Positions 24,157 to 34,969 of a stretch of DNA of 64,000 nucleotides are shown one piece after another. The position numbers and the translations under genes were made by a program. Below the pieces are notes generated by a model. It ran no database searches. It was not told the origin of the DNA and saw only the letters and a list, made by a program, of their open reading frames with translations. The stretch lies in NCBI RefSeq assembly GCF_000428945.1, contig NZ_AUAX01000018.1:208927-272926 (forward strand), read 5' to 3'. Source of the DNA: Hamadaea tsunoensis DSM 44101. Its GTDB lineage: Bacteria; Actinomycetota; Actinomycetes; Mycobacteriales; Micromonosporaceae. Position 1 is the stretch's first letter; each line of letters begins with the position of its first letter.

Positions 24157-25332
24157 TCAGTAGCCGATCGCCGTGGCCGCGACCGACCGCAGATAGGCCG
24201 CGACCGGAGCGTTCAGGTACGCGTCCGCGAGCCCGCGCGGCGACTCGTGGAACAGGATCCCGTAGAGCGTCACGGCGTCCAGGTAGACGGCGGTGTCGTT
24301 GGGGTGCTTGCCGTCGGGCACGATGAGGAACGACGGCCCGTGCGCGGCGATGACCGTCTCGAACTCGTCGCCGATCGGGGCGACCAGGTTGGGCGTCGTC
24401 AGCGCCGCCGACAGGGCGGCGTAGTTCGCGTCGATGGCCGCCTTCGCCTCCGCCCGCGAATCGAACGGGTCGGGGTTCACCAGGGCCCAGTTCTTGAACA
24501 GCACCACCCGGCCGCCCGGCTTGAGGATCCGGGCGAACGTCGGCGCGTACAGGTTGAGCAGGGTGCTCGTGGCCGTCGGCAGGCTCGTGGCGACCAGCGT
24601 GCTGTACTCCTGCAACACGATGACGTCGTAGCGCCCCGAGCCGCTCAGCGCCTTCGCGGCGAACCCGTCCTCCCACGTGTGCCGCAGCGTGTACCCGAAG
24701 TGGATGACCTTCGTGAGGCGTACCGTGCGGCCTTCGGCGGCGGCGAGGCGGTGCAGCAGCGTGGGTGTGTCCTCACGGGTCACGTGGTTCACGGTGCCGA
24801 GCAGGCTGTTGCCCACGAACAGCACGTCGACCGGCCGCGTCGCGCTCGCCCGGTCGGTGACCGAGAACCGGACCGAGAACGGTACGCCGACCGCCGCCCC
24901 GCCCGCCCGCGTGCCGGTGTACGCCTGTGCCGTCAGCGTGTACGCGTCCGGCGTCGCCAGCAGTGGACAGTCCACGTAATCGTCGCAGAGGAAGAACGGC
25001 GCCCGCGACTCGGTACGCCGCAGGCTGTCGCCCTTCGCGCCGGTCAGCGTGAACACGACGCTGCCCGCGTCGACACCGGCCGCCAGGTCCGCCCGGAGGC
25101 TGAGCCGCGTACCGGTGAGGCGGGTGAGGTCGACGACGGTTCCGTCCGTCACCGGGCTCAGCCCCAGGATCGGCGTACGCGTCGCGTTGTTGATCAGCGA
25201 CACCCCGTTGACGCCCCGCGCGTCTCCCGCGCTGCCGGCGAACACCCGCGGCGTGACCCAGACCAGGGCGGCGACACCGACCGCGGCGACCCCGAGCAAG
25301 GCCGCGGCGTAGAGCCGGGGACGGTGCGGCAT
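24157..25332 (-). CDS. Exported SGNH/GDSL-type hydrolase with N-terminal beta domain
   Basis: 391 residues from ATG 25332 behind CGAGGAG. The N-terminal hydrophobic helix (LYAAALLGVAAVGVAALVWV) is a signal peptide or signal anchor. Residues about 40-165 look like an Ig-like beta domain with a cysteine pair (FLCDDYVDCPLL). The catalytic part starts at VDVLFVGNSLLG (SGNH block I, GNS instead of GDS), has VIVLQEYSTL and ends with the DGKHPND block carrying the catalytic Asp-x-x-His. Such enzymes are esterases or acetyl-hydrolases acting on cell-surface or environmental carbohydrates. Not part of an obvious operon. Confidence 0.82.
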   Translation of the reverse strand: MPHRPRLYAAALLGVAAVGVAALVWVTPRVFAGSAGDARGVNGVSLINNATRTPILGLSPVTDGTVVDLTRLTGTRLSLRADLAAGVDAGSVVFTLTGAKGDSLRRTESRAPFFLCDDYVDCPLLATPDAYTLTAQAYTGTRAGGAAVGVPFSVRFSVTDRASATRPVDVLFVGNSLLGTVNHVTREDTPTLLHRLAAAEGRTVRLTKVIHFGYTLRHTWEDGFAAKALSGSGRYDVIVLQEYSTLVATSLPTATSTLLNLYAPTFARILKPGGRVVLFKNWALVNPDPFDSRAEAKAAIDANYAALSAALTTPNLVAPIGDEFETVIAAHGPSFLIVPDGKHPNDTAVYLDAVTLYGILFHESPRGLADAYLNAPVAAYLRSVAATAIGY

Positions 25333-25506
25333 CGGTGGCTCCTCGGGCGGGACGGGATCGGGGACCGACCGGGGAGCGGTGAGCCCCCGGGGAGGTCATG
25401 GTCGCGCACTTTGTCAAACGTTCGCGCCCGAGAATCGGAATGCCGACCGTCCGGACGACCGTCATCGTGGACATGAGGGTCGGCGCGGGGCAGGCACTAG
25501 CAACAA

Positions 25507-25527
25507 ATCCTATGGGACTTGTAGGAT
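25507..25527. promoter_or_regulatory. Inverted repeat ATCCTA-N9-TAGGAT just before a start codon
   Basis: Arms at 25507-25512 and 25522-25527. The right arm carries the AGGA ribosome site of the DUF1684 gene. It could be a repressor site or an RNA hairpin controlling translation. Confidence 0.4.
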
Positions 25528-25533
25528 ATGGCC

Positions 25534-26364
25534 ATGACCACGGACGTACTCGCATCCGATCAGGTCGGCGCCGCCGACTTCGCCGAGCAGTGGGAAGCCT
25601 GGCATCGCGACCACGAGGCCCACCGCGCCGACCCGCACGGCTTCCTCGCCATTACCGACATCCACTGGCTGACCACCGAGCCGCAACGGTTCACCGACGC
25701 GCCCGGCGCCTGGTCGCTCCGCGGCGACGACATCGTCGTCGAGCTCGGCGAGGGCGAAGAGATCATCGTCGACGGGGCGACCGTCCACGGCGTACACAGC
25801 TTCGGGGTGATCGCCGAACGGGGGAGCGTCTACGCCCGCTGGAAGAACGCCGTCATCGAGGTCGCCCGCCGCGGCGGGTACGCGATCGTCCGGCCGCGCC
25901 ACCCGGACAGCCCGGTGCTGTCGGCGTACCGGGGGACGCCGGCGTACGAGCCGGATCCGCGGTGGGTGGTCGCCGGGCGGTTCGTGCCGTTCACCGAGCC
26001 CCGGCCGACGACGGTCGGCTCGGTCGTCGACGAGCTGCGGCACGTGTACGACGCGCCCGGGCGGATCTACTTCACGCTCGACGGGCAGACGCACATCCTG
26101 ACCGCGTTCGAGGGGCACGTCCCGGGCACGCTGAACGTGCTGTTCACCGACGCCACCTCCGGGGTCACCACCTACGCTGCCAACCGGTCGCTGCTGGTCG
26201 GGCCGCCGGCCGAGGACGGCACGGTGGTGGTGGACTTCAACCGGGCGACCAACCTGCCGTGCGCGTACACCGAGCACGCGACCTGCCCGCTGCCGCCGGC
26301 CGAGAACCGGCTGACGATCGCGGTGGATGCCGGCGAGCGTTACCCGCACGCCACCGCCGCCTGA
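25534..26364 (+). CDS. DUF1684 family protein
   Basis: 276 residues. ATG 25534 has AGGA seven bases upstream; another in-frame ATG (25528) is too close to it. Family hallmarks: WEAWHRDHEAHRADPHGFLAITDIHWL at the N-terminus, and the C-terminal signature DFNRATNLPCAYTEHATCPLPPAENRL (seen in parts) with its two conserved cysteines. DUF1684 proteins are cytoplasmic beta-rich proteins of unknown activity, frequent in actinobacteria. The gene is divergent from the SGNH hydrolase and converges on the GH63-type gene, separated from it by a large nested hairpin. Confidence 0.88.
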   Translation: MTTDVLASDQVGAADFAEQWEAWHRDHEAHRADPHGFLAITDIHWLTTEPQRFTDAPGAWSLRGDDIVVELGEGEEIIVDGATVHGVHSFGVIAERGSVYARWKNAVIEVARRGGYAIVRPRHPDSPVLSAYRGTPAYEPDPRWVVAGRFVPFTEPRPTTVGSVVDELRHVYDAPGRIYFTLDGQTHILTAFEGHVPGTLNVLFTDATSGVTTYAANRSLLVGPPAEDGTVVVDFNRATNLPCAYTEHATCPLPPAENRLTIAVDAGERYPHATAA

Positions 26365-26374
26365 ACGCACGCTG

Positions 26375-26457
26375 CCAAGATCCCGTTTGGATCAGGTTTT
26401 CGCACGTAATCATGGCCCATGATTCGGGTGATTTCCCTGATCCAAACGGGATCTTGG
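26375..26457. terminator. Nested long hairpin between convergent genes
   Basis: A perfect 22-bp inverted repeat (26375-26396 with 26436-26457; outer bases CCAAGATCC) encloses a 39-base loop. The loop contains a second palindrome, AATCATGG-C-CCATGATT (26408-26424). It sits between converging stops, so it could end both transcripts, but it lacks a U tract and is unusually long. It resembles the long GATC-bearing hairpins near 38.5 and 39.2 kb. Confidence 0.55.
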
Positions 26458-26483
26458 GACCGGCACCGAGCGGAACCCCGGCG

Positions 26484-29132
<2,649 letters not shown>

Positions 29133-29190
29133 CCGTCCATCATCGGGGGAGGACGGCGGCGGCCGGGCGGCTTTGTGAATCCTGCTCGGA

Positions 29191-29862
29191 TCAGGATGCG
29201 GTGAGGTCCTTGTCCTCCATCTCCCAGGCGTGGTCCATCGTGTGGAACCCCGTGTGGCGTACCAGGAAGCCGAGCGTCCACGACCGCATCGGCTTCAGCT
29301 CCCCCCGCTGGTAGGCGCGGATCGCCTCGACGTACGCCGACCGGTAGCCGGCGAGCGCCCCGGGTGCGAGGGCCCCGCCCTCCGGCATGCAGACGCCGAC
29401 CTTCTTGGCGAAGTCCTCGCTCTCGACGCGGATCGTGTGGCTGATGATCTCGTCCCGCTCGCGGCCGCCGCCGCGGGGACCTTTGCGCATCTCCGCCGAG
29501 ACCCGGGCCGCCACCTCGTCGAAGTACGCCCAGCAGCTTCGCATCAGGCCGAGTTTGCGCTCGAGTTCGGCGGCGTCCATCGGGTCCTGCTCCAGGGCGC
29601 TCGCCGTGAACGAGATGCCCCAGAAGTCGGTCGATCCCGCGCCGACCCGGTCCTCGACGATGTCGATGGCCGTCGCAACGTCGAACTCCTCCGCGAGACC
29701 GCTGCGTACGGCGATCGGGCGGTAGCGGCCGCGGTAGGCCGCGAACCGCTCCAGGGCGCCCTCGGGGGTCTTCGCGCCGCGGCTCCAGCCCGGCCAGTCG
29801 ACGGCGTACGCGACGGACATCTTGGCTTTCGGGCCGTGTTCCAGGACCACCCGTATCGGCAT
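29191..29862 (-). CDS. Uncharacterised protein with HicB-like start and DinB-like end
   Basis: 223 residues. ATG 29862 (MPIRVVLEHG) follows a purine-rich GGACGGAGG site; a longer frame extends into the upstream gene but lacks one. The first 60 residues (VAYAVDWPGWSRGAKTPEGALERF) resemble HicB-type antitoxin folds. The rest is helical and ends with RHTGFHTMDHAWEMEDKD, a His-x(3)-His-rich pattern like metal-binding DinB/YfiT four-helix bundles. I cannot assign a firm family. It starts 25 bp after the stop of the RING/TerD-like gene on the same strand, so the two are probably co-transcribed and may act together. Confidence 0.68.
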   Translation of the reverse strand: MPIRVVLEHGPKAKMSVAYAVDWPGWSRGAKTPEGALERFAAYRGRYRPIAVRSGLAEEFDVATAIDIVEDRVGAGSTDFWGISFTASALEQDPMDAAELERKLGLMRSCWAYFDEVAARVSAEMRKGPRGGGRERDEIISHTIRVESEDFAKKVGVCMPEGGALAPGALAGYRSAYVEAIRAYQRGELKPMRSWTLGFLVRHTGFHTMDHAWEMEDKDLTAS

Positions 29863-29887
29863 GACGGACCTCCGTCCGCAGCCTAAG

Positions 29888-32656
29888 TCATCGTTGAGCA
29901 GGCGCAAGGGGGACGAGGCCGGCGGCGAGATCGCCCGCGCCCGTGACCGTCCAGGGCGCGGCCGCCAAGCCGTCGACGAGGATCGCGGCCGAGCCCTCGG
30001 CGATGTCCGGGCCGGCGAGTTCCGCCAGCCGGGCGGCGTCCGTGGTCGCCGCGAAGACCCGTTGTCCCGCAAGCGATCCGAGGTCCGTCTCGATCCCGTC
30101 GGCGGCGCGTACGGCGGCCGGGGACGGGGGCACGAGGACGGCGTCGCCCGCCTCGGACACGACGACGATCCGGTCCGCGCGGGCGCACGCGTGCCACGCC
30201 GCGAGGTCGAGCAGCGTCGTGCGGCGTACGCCGGTGAAGTGCTCCCAGAGGTCGGCGGCGATCCGGCCGAGGCGCGGGCCGTGCCCGCCGATCTGGTGGC
30301 CGTAGCCGGGACTGGACAGGCTCGCGTCGACCCACATGACCTGGGCGCTCGGCACGTGCAGGATCATCGGGGCGAGGGCCTTGGCGTTGCCGCGCAGGCC
30401 GAAGCGCTGCAGGACCCGGGCGCCCTCGAACTGGGAGCCGTCGCGCCCGGGCCGGGAGAAGCCGGCGAACGCGTCGGTGAGCTGCTCGAACGGGACGTCG
30501 TTGTAGCTGTAGACGACCGGGACGGCCCAGGTGGCGCCGGCGGCGCGCAGGCGGGCCCGGTGCAGGTCGAGGAACTCGGTGGCGCCCAGCGGGGGCGGCG
30601 CGGACGTCAGGTCGCCCGAGTGGATCGCGGCGTCCGTCGCGAACCGCAGGTTCGTGAAGTCGCAGTGGCCGACCGGGTTCCAGGCCTCGTCGTAGAACCC
30701 GCAGGACAGGTCCAGGTCGACCCGGGCCGTGGCGGTGTCGGTCCAGTGCAGGAACAGGCGCAGCACGTCGAGGTCGGCCAGCGTGCGTACGCTGCCGCGC
30801 GGCCAGCCGGCCAGCTGCTGCGAGGACGCCCGTTCCCGCATCGGGGCCGGGACGGCGGCGAGCCCGAGGTCGAGCACGGCGACGTCGAACCGCTCCAGGC
30901 CGGCGGCCCGGCGGACGAGTTCGGCGTCGGCCGCCGCCCGGACGGCGGCGATGGTGTCCGAGGCGAGCCTGGCCCGTCGCTCGTACGCCGTCCAGGTGCG
31001 GACCACGTCGCCCTTCGGGAAGAAAGTACGGCGGGGCGTGCCGGGCTTCGGGCCGTAGTCGGGTTCCGGCGCGGGACGGGTTCGCACGGGCTGGATGAGC
31101 AGGCGGCCGGACCCCTGCGGCCGCGCGGCGGCGGTCGCCACGGCGGCGGCCTGCTCGGCGAGGACCGTGCCGTCCCGCCCCGCCAGCGCGGCGGCCGCGC
31201 CGCCCAGGACCGCCGGCGACACCCGGGCGGCCGTCGAGCGTACGGCGTCGAGGATCCGGTCGCGCGCGTCGTTGTCGTCGCCGGCCAGGCGCAGCAGGTG
31301 GTCCAGCCGGCGCCACAGGTCGCCCGGCCGCCGGCGGAGCAGCCCGGTCACGGCCGGCACGTCACCGCACGCGAACGCCTCCTCGACGAGAGAGGCGAAG
31401 GTGCGTACGCGTACCGCCACGGTGTCATCGTCGTGAAAGGACAGTTCGACGTGGTCGGGATGCGCCGCGGCGGCGTCGGCCATCGCGGTCGCGAGCACCC
31501 CGGCGATCGGGGCACGCGTACCGCGGAGAGCCGCGAACGCCACCGCCGCGCGCGGGAACGCCGCGACCCGCTCGAACGGGTGCAGCCGCTCCGCGAGCCG
31601 CTTCCAGACCGTGGGGTGCCGGGCCAGATCCTCGGCGGCCGTCGGCAGGTCGAGCCCGTCCAGGAAGCCGAGCACCGCGCGGCGCAACGGCCGGGGGAGC
31701 GCGCGTACCCGCGGGACGACGGCGGTCACCTTCGGCTCGTCGACCGGACGCCACCCTTCCAGCGGTCCGTCCGCCCCTTCCGCACCCGGCAGCACCAGGC
31801 CCGCGTCACCGCCCGAGTACGCCCAGAGCGCGCGGGCCGCGTCGGTGGCCGTCGACCAGCGCGCGACCGCCTCGCCGAGAACCCGGTCGTACGCGGACGT
31901 CAGCACGGTCGCGTCCAGCGCCCAGGCGATGAGCAGCGCCTGGGTCTCCCGGGCCGGGACGGTGCCCGGCAACCAGTCCAGCCGTCCGGGGGCGGTCGCT
32001 TCCACCAGCGTACGCAGATCGGCCGCATCGGCCTCGTTCAGCGCCGCCGGCCGGGCGACCAGCTCGTCGCGGACGCGTACGACCGTCGTGTGTGGAGTGA
32101 GACTGAGCCGCCGCCAGCGCACGGGCGGCGACTTCCGGCGGCCCGCCAGCCGGGGCGCCGTGACCCGCAGGTACGCGTTGCCGCCTGTGAGCCGGCGGCC
32201 GCAGATCGGGCAGGCGCTGTACGCGGCGGGGTCGAAGCACGCGACGCAGACGAGATGCCCGCAGGGGTCGAGCGGGTGGACCCCCTCGGCCGAGCCGCAC
32301 AGGACGCACGGCGCGCCCGGCGACTGGAAGACGTGGGCCAGCAGGCGGCTGACGAACAGCGCCTGCGGCTCCGCCGGAGTGTTCGGGAAGGCGCGGTAGA
32401 GCGGCAGGTGCTCGCGGTCGGCGCCGGTGGCCGCGTCGGCCGTGGCCAGCAGCCAGTCACCCCAGCGGTTGCGCACGTCCGCGGCCAGGCCCGCGAACCG
32501 GGCCCGCAGCGGCGCGTCGAGCAGCAGGCCGCGGTCGGCGAGATCGGTCTCCAGCAGGACGACCCACTCGCCGCCGTCGGCGGGCGCGGGTACGGCGGCG
32601 TCCGGCAGCATGACCGCGTTCAGGCGGCGGACCAGAACCGTCGCGACCGCGTCCAC
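29888..32656 (-). CDS. Bacterial RING-finger protein with TerD-like region (MXAN_6230/SCO0854 type)
   Basis: 922 residues from GTG 32656 behind GGGAGG. Residues 117-152 are a textbook C3HC4 RING-HC finger: C117-x2-C120-x11-C132-x-H134-x2-C137-x2-C140-x8-C149-x2-C152. The eukaryotic form of this motif is an E3 ubiquitin-ligase or protein-interaction module. The long middle part is alpha-helical. Around residues 650-800, DLDLSCGFYDEAW, AIHSGDLTSAPPPLGATEFLDL and VVYSYNDVPFEQL match the calcium-binding TerD fold of tellurite/stress-response proteins. The whole resembles the MXAN_6230/SCO0854 RING family (recalled, not searched). No ubiquitin-like or E2 gene is near, so the RING may bind proteins or RNA. 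A DinB-like gene follows 25 bp downstream. Confidence 0.82.
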   Translation of the reverse strand: MDAVATVLVRRLNAVMLPDAAVPAPADGGEWVVLLETDLADRGLLLDAPLRARFAGLAADVRNRWGDWLLATADAATGADREHLPLYRAFPNTPAEPQALFVSRLLAHVFQSPGAPCVLCGSAEGVHPLDPCGHLVCVACFDPAAYSACPICGRRLTGGNAYLRVTAPRLAGRRKSPPVRWRRLSLTPHTTVVRVRDELVARPAALNEADAADLRTLVEATAPGRLDWLPGTVPARETQALLIAWALDATVLTSAYDRVLGEAVARWSTATDAARALWAYSGGDAGLVLPGAEGADGPLEGWRPVDEPKVTAVVPRVRALPRPLRRAVLGFLDGLDLPTAAEDLARHPTVWKRLAERLHPFERVAAFPRAAVAFAALRGTRAPIAGVLATAMADAAAAHPDHVELSFHDDDTVAVRVRTFASLVEEAFACGDVPAVTGLLRRRPGDLWRRLDHLLRLAGDDNDARDRILDAVRSTAARVSPAVLGGAAAALAGRDGTVLAEQAAAVATAAARPQGSGRLLIQPVRTRPAPEPDYGPKPGTPRRTFFPKGDVVRTWTAYERRARLASDTIAAVRAAADAELVRRAAGLERFDVAVLDLGLAAVPAPMRERASSQQLAGWPRGSVRTLADLDVLRLFLHWTDTATARVDLDLSCGFYDEAWNPVGHCDFTNLRFATDAAIHSGDLTSAPPPLGATEFLDLHRARLRAAGATWAVPVVYSYNDVPFEQLTDAFAGFSRPGRDGSQFEGARVLQRFGLRGNAKALAPMILHVPSAQVMWVDASLSSPGYGHQIGGHGPRLGRIAADLWEHFTGVRRTTLLDLAAWHACARADRIVVVSEAGDAVLVPPSPAAVRAADGIETDLGSLAGQRVFAATTDAARLAELAGPDIAEGSAAILVDGLAAAPWTVTGAGDLAAGLVPLAPAQR

Positions 32657-32877
32657 GCGTGCCTCCCGATGTCGTCGCGGAAAATGAGGCCGGGGCGGAG
32701 AGAAGGAACGCTGAATCTGTCAGAGAGGGAGAAGGAAGCGCTCCAGGGAGCCGCCCCGGCCCGATGATCGTAGCGAGCGCGGGCGAGGGCGTCATCGAGT
32801 TAACCGCGGCTCTTGCGGGGCGGGCGTGCTCGGCGTAAGAACGGCAGCACCACTCCCACCCATCAAAGGAGATGCGT

Positions 32878-34887
32878 GTGACTTCCGCCCGAGGTGCGCG
32901 CGTCGTGCTGGCGCTGGTCGCCGTGACCGGTCTCGTCCTGGCCGGTCCCGCCGCCGCCGGGCCGCCCGCGGCCCCGCCCCAGCACGCCCCGTACGCCGCC
33001 TGCGATCCGCTCGATCCGACCGCCTGCCTGCTCCCGTTCCCCAACGACCTCTTCACGGTCCGGGACAGGTCCAGCGCGACCGGTCTTCGGGTCCACTTCG
33101 AACAGTCCTCGATGCCGGCCTCGGTGGCCGGCGTACACATCGACCCCACCGAGTGGAACCGGCAGGACGGGTTCAGCCCGGGCACGCCGATCCTGGTACG
33201 CGTACCCGGCCTGGACCCGGTGGCCAGCGGCATCGCGCCGGTGACCGACATCGGGCGGTCGCTGCGGCCGGACGCGCCGATCGTGCTGCTGAACACCCGC
33301 ACGTGGCAACGTACGCCCTACTGGGCCGAGCTCGACGCGCACGCCGCCGCGCAACCGGACCGGCAGGTGCTCATCGTCCGCCCGGCGGTCGAGCTGGACG
33401 AGGCCACCCGGTACGTCGTCGCGGTCCGCAACGCGCGTACCGCCAGCGGGGACGAGATCCCGGCGCCGGCGGCGTTCTCGGCGTACGTGACCTCCGGCCG
33501 CGGCCCGCACGACGAGCGGGCGCAGGAGATGAAGCGCATCCTGGCCGACCTGACGGTCACCGGGGTGCACCGCAAGGATCTCTACCTCGCCTGGGAGTTC
33601 ACGACGGCCAGCGAGCGGAACCTGACCGGCCGCCTGCTGGCGATGCGCGACGGCGCGTTCGCCGCCCTCGGGGACGCGGCGCCCGCGTACACGGTCACCG
33701 GGGTCACGGACTACACCGAGGCCCAGGACGCCCGCATCGCCCGCCAGGTACGCGGAGTCGTCGACGTGCCGAGCTATCTCACCGGCACCGGCGGCCCGGG
33801 TTCGCGGCTGCACTACGACTCGGCCGACGCGGACGCCGTACCGACACCGTCGGGCGGCACGGTCGCGGCGGACTTCGTGTGCAACATCCCGCGCGGCGCG
33901 AGCGCGGCGCAACCCGCGCACCTGTCGCTCTACGGCCACGGCCTGCTCGGCGCGCCGACCGAGATCAACGCCGGCAACGTGAAGGACATGGCGTACGGGC
34001 ACGACTTCATGTTCTGCGCGACCAGCTGGATCGGCATGGCGGCCGCCGACGTGCCGTTCGTCGCGGGCACGTTCGCCGACCTCAGCCGCTTCCCGGCGGT
34101 CGCCGACCGGCTCCAGCAGAGCTACCTGGACTTCCTGTTCCTCGGCCGGGCGATGGACCACGCGGCCGGCTTCGCCGCGAACCCGGCCTTCCAGGACGCC
34201 GACGGCAAGGCCCTGCTGGACCTCGCGGGCGGGCTGCACTACGACGGCAACAGCCAGGGCGGCATCAACGGCGGCGCGCTCACCGCGGTCGCCCAGGACT
34301 GGACGCGGTCGGTGCTCGGCGTACCGGCGATGAACTACAGCACCCTGCTGCAGCGCAGCGTCGACTTCGCGCCGTTCCAGCAGATCATGGACCAGGGCTA
34401 CCCGGACAAGGCCGACCAGCAGATCATTCTCGGCCTGCTGCAGATGCTGTGGGACCGCTCCGAGGCCGACGGCTACGCCCACCACCTGACCCGCCGACCG
34501 CTGCCGGGCACGCCGGTCCACCAGGTCCTCATGCACGTGGCCTTCGGCGACCACCAGGTCTCCCCGGCCGCCGCGCAGGTCGAGGCCCGCACCATCGGCG
34601 CGCGCCTGCACCTGCCCGCCCTGGCCCCCGGCTGGTCGGACGAGACCGTGCCGTTCTGGGGCATCAGACCCGTCAACCACTATCCGTACGCCGGGTCGGC
34701 CATCGTGGTCTGGAACAGCGGTCTGGCGTACGCGCCGCCGCCGACGAACCTGGCACCGTCCGATCCCCGGTACGGGCAGGATCCGCACTCGTTCCCGCGT
34801 TCGCAGGCGGCAGCGCAGCAGCAGAAGGCGACCTTCCTGCTGACCGGTCAGGTGATCGACGTGTGCGGCGGAGAACCCTGCGCGTGA
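32878..34887 (+). CDS. Large secreted hydrolase-like protein (GNSQGG nucleophile elbow)
   Basis: 669 residues. AAAGGAG directly abuts an ATG at 32872, so GTG 32878, six bases downstream, is the better start. The signal peptide covers ARVVLALVAVTGLVLAGPAAA. The mature N-terminal half is beta-rich (SSMPASVAGVHIDPTEWNR). The C-terminal half has SLYGHGLLG, then YDGNSQGGINGGA, an alpha/beta-hydrolase elbow with a candidate catalytic Ser. A His in VAFGDHQV and acidic residues before it could complete the triad. It resembles lipase-like exoproteins of actinobacteria. A strong terminator stem follows at 34896-34924. Confidence 0.78.
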   Translation: MTSARGARVVLALVAVTGLVLAGPAAAGPPAAPPQHAPYAACDPLDPTACLLPFPNDLFTVRDRSSATGLRVHFEQSSMPASVAGVHIDPTEWNRQDGFSPGTPILVRVPGLDPVASGIAPVTDIGRSLRPDAPIVLLNTRTWQRTPYWAELDAHAAAQPDRQVLIVRPAVELDEATRYVVAVRNARTASGDEIPAPAAFSAYVTSGRGPHDERAQEMKRILADLTVTGVHRKDLYLAWEFTTASERNLTGRLLAMRDGAFAALGDAAPAYTVTGVTDYTEAQDARIARQVRGVVDVPSYLTGTGGPGSRLHYDSADADAVPTPSGGTVAADFVCNIPRGASAAQPAHLSLYGHGLLGAPTEINAGNVKDMAYGHDFMFCATSWIGMAAADVPFVAGTFADLSRFPAVADRLQQSYLDFLFLGRAMDHAAGFAANPAFQDADGKALLDLAGGLHYDGNSQGGINGGALTAVAQDWTRSVLGVPAMNYSTLLQRSVDFAPFQQIMDQGYPDKADQQIILGLLQMLWDRSEADGYAHHLTRRPLPGTPVHQVLMHVAFGDHQVSPAAAQVEARTIGARLHLPALAPGWSDETVPFWGIRPVNHYPYAGSAIVVWNSGLAYAPPPTNLAPSDPRYGQDPHSFPRSQAAAQQQKATFLLTGQVIDVCGGEPCA

Positions 34888-34895
34888 CACGCGGA

Positions 34896-34924
34896 GCGGG
34901 GCGCCCTCGTCCGGGGCGCCCCGC
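34896..34924 (+). terminator. Stem-loop terminator after the secreted hydrolase gene
   Basis: Perfect 11-bp stem GCGGGGCGCCC (34896-34906) with GGGCGCCCCGC (34914-34924) and a 7-base loop, 9 bp after the stop codon. No U tract, as is common in actinomycetes. Confidence 0.65.
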
Positions 34925-34969
34925 CATGGTGGTGGCAATCGGCGTACGCAGGTGATCTAGGGTGCCGGG

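Noticed and set aside
29822..32767. Very long open frame on the strand opposite the RING protein gene
   Set aside because: Composition is Arg/Gly/Pro/Val-rich with no domain pattern. It is an antisense shadow of GC-rich third-position bias. Similar frames opposite 25.5-28 kb and 41.4-44.5 kb were rejected for the same reason.
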